Source of the DNA: Candidatus Schneewindia gallinarum
GTDB lineage: Bacteria > Bacillota > Clostridia > Oscillospirales > Ruminococcaceae
Reading direction: 5' to 3'
NCBI GenBank assembly: GCA_904420175.1
Contig: CAJFUF010000031.1
Coordinates: 1-43,780 of the forward strand
Length of the DNA stretch: 43,780 bases
The notes beneath the pieces are model-generated. The model searched no databases and had not been told where the DNA came from. It saw nothing but the letters and a program-made list of their open reading frames with translations. The position numbers and the translations under genes were made by a program. Shown in pieces: positions 31,399 to 38,206 of the stretch. Position 1 is the first letter of the stretch. The number at the start of each line of letters is the position of its first letter.

Positions 31399-31887
31399 AT
31401 GAAACTAACCGGCCCAATGCTGGTGGTAACGGACATGCGGCGCTCCCGCACGTTTTATGAGCAGGTGCTTGGACAGACAGTTGTCCTTGATTTCGGGGAG
31501 AACGTCACTTTTGACGGCGGTTTCTTTTTGCAGGAGTATACGCTGTGGGCGAAGTTCCTCGGCCGGAAGCCGGAGGAGATTGCCTTCGGCGGCTCGGACG
31601 CGGAGCTGTATTTTGAAACGGAGGACTACGACGGCTTTCTCCGCCGTCTCGGCAGTTTGCCGGGCGTTCCCCTCGCCACCCCGCCCACGCAGGCCCCATG
31701 GGGACAGCGGTTAGTTCGCCTGTGCGATCCCGACGGGCATCTTATCGAGGTCGGGGAGAGCATGGCCGCCGTCATCCGCCGCTTTCTGGCAGAGGGCACG
31801 TCTGTGGAGGAGGCCGCAAGGCGCAGCCAGTATCCCGTGGAGTTTGTCCGCAGTTGTGCGGAGGGAAACAAAAAGAAGGAGGAATAA
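31399..31887 (+). CDS. VOC superfamily (glyoxalase/bleomycin resistance-like) protein
   Basis: 162 aa. One vicinal-oxygen-chelate unit pair (about residues 1-120) with the typical VVTDMRRSRTFYEQVLG opening and a DPDGHLIEVGE closing motif that carries a predicted metal-site Glu. The last 40 residues form a helical tail resembling a small HTH (GTSVEEAARRSQYPVEFV). Ligand unknown; these proteins range from isomerases to drug-binding proteins. The start is ATG at 31399, 8 bp after AAGGCGG; a TTG six bases earlier is closer to the site. In an operon with the AraC gene. Confidence 0.85.
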   Translation: MKLTGPMLVVTDMRRSRTFYEQVLGQTVVLDFGENVTFDGGFFLQEYTLWAKFLGRKPEEIAFGGSDAELYFETEDYDGFLRRLGSLPGVPLATPPTQAPWGQRLVRLCDPDGHLIEVGESMAAVIRRFLAEGTSVEEAARRSQYPVEFVRSCAEGNKKKEE

Positions 31888-31909
31888 AACTTCCTCCTTC
31901 TTTTATTTC
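31871..31909. terminator. Bidirectional terminator overlapping the VOC stop codon
   Basis: A perfect 14-bp stem (31871-31884 with 31891-31904). The left arm encodes the last residues KKKEE of the VOC protein and the stop codon lies next to the loop. It ends both the VOC gene (+) and the lipoprotein gene (-). Confidence 0.85.
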
Positions 31910-32465
31910 ATTGATTTTTAAAAACGACCTGCCACGCGCAAATTTTCCCTTCACGAATCGTGAATATTAACGAGTACTTTTCATACTCCTTCCCTTCGCT
32001 TAAGTCGCCCGGTTCAATTCCAAGCGCACTGGCAGTGCAAAGCTGCCCGTCCTTCTCGTACACGGTCAGATAAACAAGCACTCCAAGGCCTTTTTCCTCC
32101 AGTTCCGGTGCAGCTTCAGCCACCTCCGTCAATGTCTGGAATTTCTGCGTGTACTCTTCCAGGGCCGCCTCGCTGTCCTCCTTCATGTCTTTGATGTACA
32201 GTTCCCAGGTCGCGTCCGAAAAATCGTATTTTGCCACGGCCTCTTTCGCTGTCATGCCCTCTGTAACCCCGCGGGCGGTCTGTGCCTGGTCGTATGAAAG
32301 AAGTGCCCACTGCGAGCCCTCCACCGCTATGGGTCCCCCATTTTTGTCATAGGGAACAAAGTCATTTTCCGTCCAGGGGCTTCCATCCGCCGGCCTTGAG
32401 GAGCCGCACCCCTCCAACATACGCAGAAACGCCGCCAACAACACGCCAGCTACAAGCTTTTTCAT
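31908..32465 (-). CDS. Lipoprotein of unknown function
   Basis: 185 aa. Signal peptide with lipobox LEGC (Cys20); the mature part is acidic and soluble, with a helical region (about 68-125) followed by strands (VLVYLTVYEKDGQLC, YSLIFTIREGKICAWQVVF) that look like an NTF2-like or PepSY-like fold, though I cannot assign it. GGCGGG lies before the ATG. Single gene between two terminators. Confidence 0.72.
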   Translation of the reverse strand: MKKLVAGVLLAAFLRMLEGCGSSRPADGSPWTENDFVPYDKNGGPIAVEGSQWALLSYDQAQTARGVTEGMTAKEAVAKYDFSDATWELYIKDMKEDSEAALEEYTQKFQTLTEVAEAAPELEEKGLGVLVYLTVYEKDGQLCTASALGIEPGDLSEGKEYEKYSLIFTIREGKICAWQVVFKNQ

Positions 32466-32516
32466 TTTATTTCCCGCCTCTTTTTATACATTATTCTAAA
32501 TTTTTCGTTAATAAAG

Positions 32517-32557
32517 GCAGAAAGAGGGCAGGAGAGATTCTCCCGCCCTCTTTCTGC
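32517..32557. terminator. Terminator-like hairpin
   Basis: A long stem with arms GCAGAAAGAGGGC (32517-32529) and GCCCTCTTTCTGC (32545-32557) and further imperfect pairing inside. It lies just after the stop of the small frame at 32557. The minus-strand T tail is weak. Confidence 0.6.
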
Positions 32558-32766
32558 TATACCTGGATTGGGCACTGCCCCGTCCGTTTGGTGATTCCGT
32601 TAATGTCGCTGATAACCCGCTCCGCAATTTTTTCATTGCCGAGGTAGACCGCAATGGTCCGCGGGCCGCCGGAGACACCTGCGCCGCCCAACGCCTGCGA
32701 AACTGCGCTGTATACGCCGCCGGACACCGCCGCCATAAAAAAGAGCGTGATGCGGCCGTCTATCAC
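32557..32766 (-). CDS. Small protein resembling a phage tape-measure C-terminus (doubtful)
   Basis: 69 aa. The last third (TIAVYLGNEKIAERVISDINGITKRTG in pattern: strand, G-x-KIA, helix, DIN, RRTG) recalls the extreme C-terminus of phage tail tape-measure proteins, which suggests a prophage remnant, but the match is from memory and weak. It would start with GTG (32766) after AGAGGAAG, and that start lies inside the terminator hairpin 32737-32777. It may thus be a decayed fragment that is not expressed. Confidence 0.35.
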   Translation of the reverse strand: MIDGRITLFFMAAVSGGVYSAVSQALGGAGVSGGPRTIAVYLGNEKIAERVISDINGITKRTGQCPIQV

Positions 32767-32777
32767 ATCACGCTCTT
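32737..32777 (-). terminator. Terminator of the 96-aa protein gene
   Basis: On the minus strand a perfect 12-bp stem AAGAGCGTGATG with its complement (32741-32752 with 32766-32777), 13-nt loop, and a T6 tail. It lies about 70 bp after the stop of the gene at 32845 and overlaps the start of the doubtful frame at 32557-32766. Confidence 0.85.
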
Positions 32778-32844
32778 CCTCTGAATTCAGTGGCTTCAGG
32801 ATAGCATCAAAAACTCATTATGTCAATTTATTTGTTTTTATTAC

Positions 32845-33135
32845 TCAAATCAGGCCTCTTTCCCTTGCCACAGCCTTGGTTAGCACCCCGTTAAAGTTCC
32901 AAATACTTTGCGGATCCGTCTGAAGCTCAGCCGCAAGCGCCTGTATACGCTCCGGCATGGGTCCCCTTTGGGTATAAAGGAAACGGGCCAGGGTTTGCTC
33001 CTGTTCTGAAAATGCGCCAAGGGCGGTCTGCACCGCCTGCTTTGCCAGCTGCTCCGCCTCCCCGCAGTCCGGCGCCTGTCTGAAAAAGCTTTTCAGCATG
33101 TGTTCTGCATAATCGGTATAATAATGCTTCGCCAT
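32845..33135 (-). CDS. Small helical protein, possible phage-type regulator
   Basis: 96 aa, not firmly recognised. Predicted all-helical, with an N-terminal YYTDYAEHMLKSFF segment and a C-terminal half (EQTLARFLYTQRGPMPERIQALAAELQTDPQSIWNF) in which helix-turn-helix spacing like that of sigma region 4 or phage ArpU-type regulators can be seen. The ribosome binding site is perfect (GAGGAGG, 8 bp). It has its own promoter, a palindrome at the transcription start, and a strong terminator, so it is a real single-gene unit. A remnant of a mobile element is possible given the neighbouring frame. Confidence 0.6.
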   Translation of the reverse strand: MAKHYYTDYAEHMLKSFFRQAPDCGEAEQLAKQAVQTALGAFSEQEQTLARFLYTQRGPMPERIQALAAELQTDPQSIWNFNGVLTKAVARERGLI

Positions 33136-33157
33136 TCGTTATTCCTCCTCTAAAATT

Positions 33158-33207
33158 ACTCATTTTGAGTTTATTTAGAGGATAGCATATTCCTAAAAAT
33201 TTGTCCA
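33158..33207 (-). promoter_or_regulatory. Promoter and palindrome of the 96-aa protein gene
   Basis: On the minus strand -35 TGGACA (33202-33207), 17-bp spacer, -10 TATCCT (33179-33184). The palindrome ACTCATTTTGAGT (33158-33170) sits right at the predicted start (about 33172), the place of a repressor site. Confidence 0.55.
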
Positions 33208-33221
33208 ATTTCTATAAACAA

Positions 33222-33251
33222 CAAAGGCGGGGGCCGCTGCCCCCGCCTTTG
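33222..33251. terminator. Terminator of yqeY
   Basis: A perfect 12-bp stem CAAAGGCGGGGG (33222-33233) with its complement (33240-33251), lying just after the yqeY stop on the minus strand; the tail is TTGTTTAT. Confidence 0.75.
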
Positions 33252-33260
33252 TTGAAACTG

Positions 33261-33707
33261 CTATTTCAAATATTCCGCTACCAGGCGGTTCACCTGTCCG
33301 CCGTCTGCGCGGCCCTTCACCTTCGGCATCAGCTCGCGCATGATGGGGCCCTTGTCCTTCGGCGTGGGGGCCTGCAGGCCAAGCCCTGCCAAAACTTCCT
33401 CAATGGCGGCGCGGATTTCCGCCTCGTCCATCTGCTTGGGGGCATACTGCTCATACACGGCAATGCGCTGACGGCATTCCTCCCGCACGTCCTCACGGTC
33501 CGCCGGGGCGCTGTCCATGGTCTCCTTCGCCTGTTTTATCTCCTTAAGGACAATGGCGTTCTCCTCCTCCTCGGTAAGCTCCGCCCGTTTGTCCTTCCAC
33601 TTTGCCTTCAGGCTGCCAAGCAGAATGGACAGCGCATCCTTTCGCGCCGTGTCCCCTGCTTTCAGCGCCTGCATCATATCTTTTTGCACCGTCTGCATTT
33701 TTGACAT
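33261..33707 (-). CDS. yqeY: GatB/YqeY domain protein
   Basis: 148 aa, full length for the stand-alone YqeY family, which resembles the tail domain of the amidotransferase subunit GatB. N-terminal helices with KDALSILLGSLKAKWKDKR, then EEEENAIVLKEIKQAKE, and a C-terminal helical domain ending GGQVNRLVAEYLK. Its cellular role is not well defined; binding to tRNA-related complexes is assumed. GGAGG lies 8 bp before the ATG at 33707; a longer frame from 33854 runs back into the preceding gene and is a shadow. Confidence 0.93.
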   Translation of the reverse strand: MSKMQTVQKDMMQALKAGDTARKDALSILLGSLKAKWKDKRAELTEEEENAIVLKEIKQAKETMDSAPADREDVREECRQRIAVYEQYAPKQMDEAEIRAAIEEVLAGLGLQAPTPKDKGPIMRELMPKVKGRADGGQVNRLVAEYLK

Positions 33708-33780
33708 ACGGATTTCCTCCTGTCCGGTTCTGTTTTTCTCTAGTATACCACAAATCCGGCCTGTTGGGAGGCGGGTGCCG

Positions 33781-34971
33781 TCAGGCGCCCAAAATTTCTT
33801 CCAGCTTCTGCTTCTCCAGCAGGTAGCAGCGCACGTTCTCCAGGTCGGTTCCAAAGTGAATCAGGACGTTGCCCTGCACATCCGTCATAACCTGCTGAAT
33901 GGGTTCCCCTGCAAAGCTCGCATCCAGCGACTGTGTCTGTCCCGTCTGCGTGTCAAAAACGCACAGGGTGGACTGTCCCGTCCAGTAGTACAGGCGCCGC
34001 GCCTGCTGCGTGATGTACAGGCCCTCCAGTCCCTGTGCAGACTGCACATCCGTTCCCTGTGTCACAGGCTTCAGGCCGCCGTCCTCCGCCTTCAGCAGGA
34101 CACTGTTCCCAGACTGGCGGGTCATCACATAGTAGTCGCCAATGTTCTTCTTCATGCCGGTGTAGGCCGACCAGCCGCCCTGCAGCGTCTGCTCCTCCAG
34201 CTGGTTCCCATCCGCGTCCATGGTGTGCAGCACCGCCTGCCCGTCCTTGATTTCCATCAGCTGGATTTTCCCGTCCAGCACACTTACAGAGACAAGGCCG
34301 GCATAACGTCCATCGTGGATTGTGGTAAGCTGTCCGCCGTCCGTTCCTCCCTTGATAAGCAGATGCTGGGCCAGGCCGTCCTCTTCCGAATAGATGCGGC
34401 AGTTAAGAAGGAACTCTGTCTCGCTTAAGCGGTAAAGCATCGGGTCCATGCCTGTCCCCTCCAGCTTCCACACCGTTTCTGCCGTCCCGGCCCCGCTGTC
34501 CAGCCGGACAAGCTGAAAGCTGTCCCATTCTCCCTGCGTCTCCTGCGTGCAGGTGGCAAGGTAGAAAACGCCGTCCCCCATGGGGAGCAGATTGGCGCCG
34601 TTAGAGCCGACCACAAATTCCTTCAGCTCCGTATTCTGTTTCTTTTCCATGTCGTAAACGCCCCAGTAACGCGGCACGGAAAATCCGCCTTCCTGCAGCG
34701 CCTCCTGACGGTTCAGCACCGCCTGCTTCCCATCAAATGAAAGCAGGGTGATGATGGTTTCCCCCGCCGCAGCGGGAGGGTTCTCCCTCTCAAACACCAT
34801 CTGTACATCCTGCTGACGGAGGACTGCGTCCGCCGACGGTTCCTCCTGGCTGCTGGACTGCGGCTGCTCTGTGGAGGCGCTGTCGGACCCCTCCGTCGTG
34901 CCGCCGCAGGCACACAGAAGCAGCTGCAAAATCAGCAGCAGAGCGAGCAAATACCGTACCGTTCGTTTCAT
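33781..34971 (-). CDS. Lipoprotein, probable beta-propeller-like fold
   Basis: 396 aa. Lipoprotein signal peptide with lipobox LCAC (Cys22), a Ser/Glu/Gln-rich linker (about 24-48), then a long all-beta region with about six or seven repeating units of the form strand-turn-strand (for example GVFYLATCTQE, EFLLNCRIYSE, GDYYVMTRQSG, RLYYWTGQSTLCVF). A beta-propeller is a reasonable inference. No catalytic motif seen. AAAGGAGG lies 8 bp before the ATG. Its own promoter is at 35020-35048; yqeY follows 73 bp later. Confidence 0.78.
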   Translation of the reverse strand: MKRTVRYLLALLLILQLLLCACGGTTEGSDSASTEQPQSSSQEEPSADAVLRQQDVQMVFERENPPAAAGETIITLLSFDGKQAVLNRQEALQEGGFSVPRYWGVYDMEKKQNTELKEFVVGSNGANLLPMGDGVFYLATCTQETQGEWDSFQLVRLDSGAGTAETVWKLEGTGMDPMLYRLSETEFLLNCRIYSEEDGLAQHLLIKGGTDGGQLTTIHDGRYAGLVSVSVLDGKIQLMEIKDGQAVLHTMDADGNQLEEQTLQGGWSAYTGMKKNIGDYYVMTRQSGNSVLLKAEDGGLKPVTQGTDVQSAQGLEGLYITQQARRLYYWTGQSTLCVFDTQTGQTQSLDASFAGEPIQQVMTDVQGNVLIHFGTDLENVRCYLLEKQKLEEILGA

Positions 34972-35019
34972 TGGGCAGGCCTCCTTTAATGATGTCGAAT
35001 TTTGGGGTTTCCCACCTTC

Positions 35020-35048
35020 ATTATACCGGTTCTGTCAGCGGACCGCAA
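35020..35048 (-). promoter_or_regulatory. Promoter of the beta-propeller-like lipoprotein gene
   Basis: On the minus strand -35 TTGCGG (35043-35048), 17-bp spacer, -10 TATAAT (35020-35025). Confidence 0.7.
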
Positions 35049-35089
35049 GCTCTTTTCGGCAGTTTTGCACAAAAATTTTTCTCTTATGC

Positions 35090-35122
35090 AAAAAGGGCCG
35101 CGGCACAAAACTGCCGCGGCCC
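35090..35122 (-). terminator. Terminator of paaK-ACT
   Basis: On the minus strand an 11-bp stem (35095-35105 with 35112-35122) followed by TTTTTGC. It lies 12 bp after the ACT gene stop. Confidence 0.85.
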
Positions 35123-35134
35123 CGCAATGTTTGT

Positions 35135-35575
35135 TTAGTCGCCGAACTGTTCTGCCAGCTCCTCCTGGCAGATGGGCTTTATCCCGTTCTGGTTCAGCAC
35201 CTCAATGGCGCGGGCATTGTCCGCCACGCGGAAAATCATGAAGGCGCTGTCCTTCTTCCTTGAAAGGAAGGCATAGGTGTACTCAAGGTTGACGCCCCCG
35301 TCGCTGAGCGCGTCCAGCACCTTGACAAGGCTGCCGGGCCGGTCGGGGATCTCCACCGCCAGAACCGGCGTAACGGAGCAGACGTAGCCCTCCTCCTTAA
35401 GCATGCACACCGTCTTGTACGAGTCGTCCACAATCACCCGGAGAATACCGAAATCCTCCGTGTCGGCAATGGACAGGGCGCGCAGGTCAATGTTGTTTTT
35501 CTCCAGCAGCTTTGTAAACTCCGACAGCTGGCCGGGCTTGTTCTCCACAAAAACGGAGATCTGTTTCACAGTCAT
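35135..35575 (-). CDS. Tandem ACT domain protein
   Basis: 146 aa made of two ACT domains (about 1-68 and 70-140), each opening with the typical pattern (SVFVENKPGQLSEFTKLL; AVEIPDRPGSLVKVLDAL). There is no catalytic domain. Such proteins are commonly found beside phenylacetate-CoA ligase and indolepyruvate:ferredoxin oxidoreductase genes and probably sense aromatic amino acids. AAAGGAG precedes the ATG. It follows paaK by 23 bp in one operon, so it may bind and regulate PaaK or simply share its regulation. Confidence 0.92.
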   Translation of the reverse strand: MTVKQISVFVENKPGQLSEFTKLLEKNNIDLRALSIADTEDFGILRVIVDDSYKTVCMLKEEGYVCSVTPVLAVEIPDRPGSLVKVLDALSDGGVNLEYTYAFLSRKKDSAFMIFRVADNARAIEVLNQNGIKPICQEELAEQFGD

Positions 35576-35598
35576 GGTGCTCTGCTCCTTTCTGCTGA

Positions 35599-36900
35599 TT
35601 AGTACAGCTTGCGCTTATCAATGACGCGGACGGCCTTCCCCTCGCTGCGGGCGATGGTTTTGGGGGCCACCAGCTTCACTACGGCGTAAATACCTAACAT
35701 CGCCTTCATGGCCTCCACCAGTTCCTTCTCTCTGGCGGCGACGTGGGACAGCGCGTCGGAGAACATCTCCGGCGTCATCTCCACCAGCACCTCCAGCCTG
35801 TCGCTGTTGTTCTCGCGGCTGACAATAATCTGGTAGTTGGCAGGGTAGCCCTTGTTCAGCAGCACCGTCTCAATCTGGGACGGGAACACGTTGACGCCCT
35901 TGACAATCAGCATGTCGTCGCTGCGGCCCATGGGCTTGCTCATCTTCACGTGGGTGCGTCCGCAGGAGCATTTCTCCCTGTTCAGCACGCAGATGTCGCG
36001 GGTGCGGTAGCGTAAAAGCGGGAACGCCTCCTTCGTAATGCTGGTGAACACCAGCTCGCCCTTTTCGCCGTCCGGCAGCACCTCCCCGGTGACGGGGTCG
36101 ATAATCTCGGCAATGAAGTGGTCCTCGTTGATGTGCATGCCCGTCTGCTCGCTGCACTCGAAGGACACGCCGGGGCCGGAAATCTCCGTCAGGCCGTAGA
36201 TGTCGTATGCCTTAATACCCAGCTTGTTCTGGATGTCCTGACGCATCTCCTCGCTCCATGCCTCTGCGCCGAAGATGCCCGCCTTCAGCTTAATCTGGTC
36301 CTGCAGGCCCCGCTCATGGATGCTCTCCGCAAGGTAGGCGGCGTAGGAAGGGGTGCAGCACAGAATGGTGGAGCCGAGGTCGCACATGAACTGAATCTGC
36401 CGCTCCGTATTGCCGGAGGACATGGGCAGCGTCAGGCACCCCACCTTGTGGGAGCCGCCGTTGAGGCCGGGGCCGCCGGTGAACAGGCCGTAGCCGTAGC
36501 TGACGTGCACCACGTCATCCTTCGTGCCACCTGCCGCCACAATGGCGCGGGCGCAGCACTCGTCCCACAGGTCAATGTCGTGCTGGGTGTAGAAGGCCAC
36601 CACGCGGCGGCCGGTGGTTCCGCTGGTGGACTGGATGCGCACACAGTCGTGCAGCGGCATGGCCAGCAGACCGTAGGGGTATGCCTCCCTCAAGTCGTCC
36701 TTTGTGAGAAACGGCAGCTTATGTAAATCATCTACAGAGCGGATGTCGTCCGGGGTTACGCCCTTCTGATCCATCAGGTTTCTGTAGTAAGCCACGTTTT
36801 TGTAGACATGATGCACCGTTTTCACAAGGCGCTCGTCCTGCCACGCCCGGATTTGCTCCCGGGAGGCACACTCTATTTCCGGCTGATAATAGTGTTCCAC
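35599..36900 (-). CDS. paaK: Phenylacetate-CoA ligase
   Basis: Activates phenylacetate or related arylacetates with ATP and CoA to aryl-CoA plus AMP and PPi. 433 aa, the typical length. AMP-binding signature STSGTTGRRVV, YGLTE for adenine and Mg binding, RTRD(I) hinge region and the C-terminal lysine in SEGKAVRV. The Cys-x-Cys in REKCSCGRTH is common in the family. The GTG at 36900 gives the usual N-terminus (EHYYQPEIECAS); the ATG at 36948 lies inside the -10 box and cannot be translated from this promoter. The ribosome binding site AAGGAAGGA is 12 bp upstream, a long spacing. In anaerobes it typically works with aromatic 2-oxoacid oxidoreductases, not present here. Confidence 0.94.
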   Translation of the reverse strand: MEHYYQPEIECASREQIRAWQDERLVKTVHHVYKNVAYYRNLMDQKGVTPDDIRSVDDLHKLPFLTKDDLREAYPYGLLAMPLHDCVRIQSTSGTTGRRVVAFYTQHDIDLWDECCARAIVAAGGTKDDVVHVSYGYGLFTGGPGLNGGSHKVGCLTLPMSSGNTERQIQFMCDLGSTILCCTPSYAAYLAESIHERGLQDQIKLKAGIFGAEAWSEEMRQDIQNKLGIKAYDIYGLTEISGPGVSFECSEQTGMHINEDHFIAEIIDPVTGEVLPDGEKGELVFTSITKEAFPLLRYRTRDICVLNREKCSCGRTHVKMSKPMGRSDDMLIVKGVNVFPSQIETVLLNKGYPANYQIIVSRENNSDRLEVLVEMTPEMFSDALSHVAAREKELVEAMKAMLGIYAVVKLVAPKTIARSEGKAVRVIDKRKLY

Positions 36901-36946
36901 TGGTTCACCAATTCCTTCCTTATTAAACGTATGTACAATTTTTTTC

Positions 36947-36975
36947 ATTATAACAAGGATTTTTCCCCGCTTCAA
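36947..36975 (-). promoter_or_regulatory. Promoter of paaK-ACT
   Basis: On the minus strand -35 TTGAAG (36970-36975), 17-bp spacer, -10 TATAAT (36947-36952). The start near 36940 decides for the GTG start of paaK at 36900. Confidence 0.75.
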
Positions 36976-37031
36976 GGGGAGTGCAGGCAAAAAAACGGCT
37001 GCTGCAAATTTTTTTGCGACCCATTCCGGCA

Positions 37032-37062
37032 AAAACCGGCCGGGATTTACCCGGCCGGTTTT
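37032..37062 (-). terminator. Terminator of the flavoprotein gene
   Basis: On the minus strand a perfect 13-bp stem AAAACCGGCCGGG (37032-37044 with 37050-37062) followed by TTGCCGG; the A/T pairs at the base supply the T run. About 80 bp after the stop at 37140. Confidence 0.65.
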
Positions 37063-37139
37063 CTCGTTTTCCCATGCTGTTTTTCCGCTGTCGAGCACCG
37101 TTTAAGACAGCGTTTTTTTATTTGTGTCCCCACTTTCCT

Positions 37140-37685
37140 TTAAAACGCATCCGCCAGCGCGGCGGCCCGTTTGCATCCGTCCGTCTTTTCAATGTCGCCG
37201 GCATGCAGGACGCCGGGGACCAGAACCTCCCCGACCATTTTCCATTTGATTAAAGCGGCGGTGCGCTCCATGGGGATCCGCACCCCGTCCAGCACCGTTA
37301 AGTCCTCTTCCTCACAGCAGGCAATCAGGGCGCATTCCTTGCCGGCAATGTCCTTGCCACCCACCACCAGGGAATACAGGCGGTCGATAACGCCCTTCAT
37401 CTGCGCCGGAATGGAGTACCAGTAGACCGGCATGGTAAAGATCACAGCATCCGCTTCCAGAACAGCCTGGGCGATCCGATTAAAGTCGTCGTCAAAAGAA
37501 CAGGCTTTTCCCGTCTTGAAGCAGGTTTCACATGCTCGGCAGCCGCCAATGTTCATCATGGCGGCGTCAAACCGTGTTACGGTGTGCCCTTTGCTTTCCG
37601 CCGCTTTCATAAAAGCGTCCGTCATGGCAAAGCTGTTCCCGTTTTTTCGCGGGCTTCCGGTAATTACAACCATTTTCTTGTTCAT
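37140..37685 (-). CDS. NADPH-dependent FMN reductase/iron-sulfur flavoprotein-like
   Basis: 181-aa flavodoxin-fold oxidoreductase. The FMN phosphate loop is TGSPRKNGNS at the N-terminus; the MPVYWYSIPAQMKGVIDR segment is the family's second FMN motif. Cys at 49, 52, 55 and 62 (C-x2-C-x2-C-x6-C in GGCRACETCFKTGKAC) is close to the compact cluster motif of iron-sulfur flavoproteins, so a 4Fe-4S cluster is possible. Electron acceptor unknown. AAGGAGG precedes the ATG at 37685. Divergent from an HxlR regulator with which it shares a 123-bp promoter region. Confidence 0.87.
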   Translation of the reverse strand: MNKKMVVITGSPRKNGNSFAMTDAFMKAAESKGHTVTRFDAAMMNIGGCRACETCFKTGKACSFDDDFNRIAQAVLEADAVIFTMPVYWYSIPAQMKGVIDRLYSLVVGGKDIAGKECALIACCEEEDLTVLDGVRIPMERTAALIKWKMVGEVLVPGVLHAGDIEKTDGCKRAAALADAF

Positions 37686-37708
37686 AGAACTGCCTCCTTC
37701 TTGCGGGA

Positions 37709-37793
37709 TTGACTTGCCCCGCTGCTGACGATATAATCGTAGCAAGAATGGTATTAGAACACAAGTACGCACATTCATGTAAGGTACTTACAT
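37709..37793 (+). promoter_or_regulatory. hxlR promoter and HxlR-type operator
   Basis: Plus-strand promoter -35 TTGACT (37709-37714), 17-bp spacer, -10 TATAAT (37732-37737). A perfect inverted repeat ATGTAAG-GTA-CTTACAT lies at 37777-37793 in the hxlR leader, ending a few bases before its ribosome binding site. A weaker minus-strand promoter (TTGTGT, 17 bp, TACGAT) for the flavoprotein gene overlaps the region. Confidence 0.7.
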
Positions 37794-37808
37794 AAAGGAG
37801 AGTGTAAA

Positions 37809-38141
37809 ATGGACAGACGCTGTATTGCAGAGGAATGCCTCGGCACCACCGGCTTCAGCTATACCCTGTCGCTGATTAGCGGGAAATACAAAATGACCAT
37901 CTTGTACACCCTGATGGAGTTTGGTGTTGTGCGCTTTAATGAGATGAAAAGATACATCGGAGGGATTTCCTATAAAACGCTCAGCTCCACCCTGAAAGAA
38001 CTGGAGGCGGACGGCCTGGTGCACCGGAAGGAGTATCCGCAGATCCCGCCAAAAGTGGAATACAGCCTGACAGAGCGCGGCCGCTCCCTGATTCCCATCT
38101 TGGACGGAATGTGCGAGTGGGGAGACAAAAACAGGCGTTAA
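37809..38141 (+). CDS. HxlR family transcriptional regulator
   Basis: 110-aa winged-helix protein of the HxlR/YodB type. Core motif ISGKYKMTILYTLMEFGVVRFNEMKRYIGGISYKTLS with the recognition helix, then LKELEADGLVHRKEYPQIPPKVEYSLTE as the wing. Cys5 and Cys10 lie at the N-terminus, where YodB, CatR and HypR carry their redox-sensing Cys, so thiol or electrophile sensing is plausible. AAAGGAGAG precedes the ATG. Divergent from the flavoprotein gene, its probable target together with itself. Confidence 0.93.
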   Translation: MDRRCIAEECLGTTGFSYTLSLISGKYKMTILYTLMEFGVVRFNEMKRYIGGISYKTLSSTLKELEADGLVHRKEYPQIPPKVEYSLTERGRSLIPILDGMCEWGDKNRR

Positions 38142-38183
38142 AAAAACAGCCGGGGCAGGCGGATAGTTCCGCCTGCCCCGGCT
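38141..38183. terminator. Bidirectional terminator
   Basis: A perfect 16-bp stem (38148-38163 with 38168-38183), loop TAGT, with seven T on the minus side. It separates hxlR (+) and the hydrogenase-like gene (-). Confidence 0.9.
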
Positions 38184-38206
38184 TCTTCCTTCCAATTTTG
38201 TTCTGA

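Noticed and set aside
36901-37098. N-terminal extension of paaK to 36948 or 37098
   Set aside because: The ATG at 36948 is part of the -10 box and the region beyond contains the -35 and a terminator.
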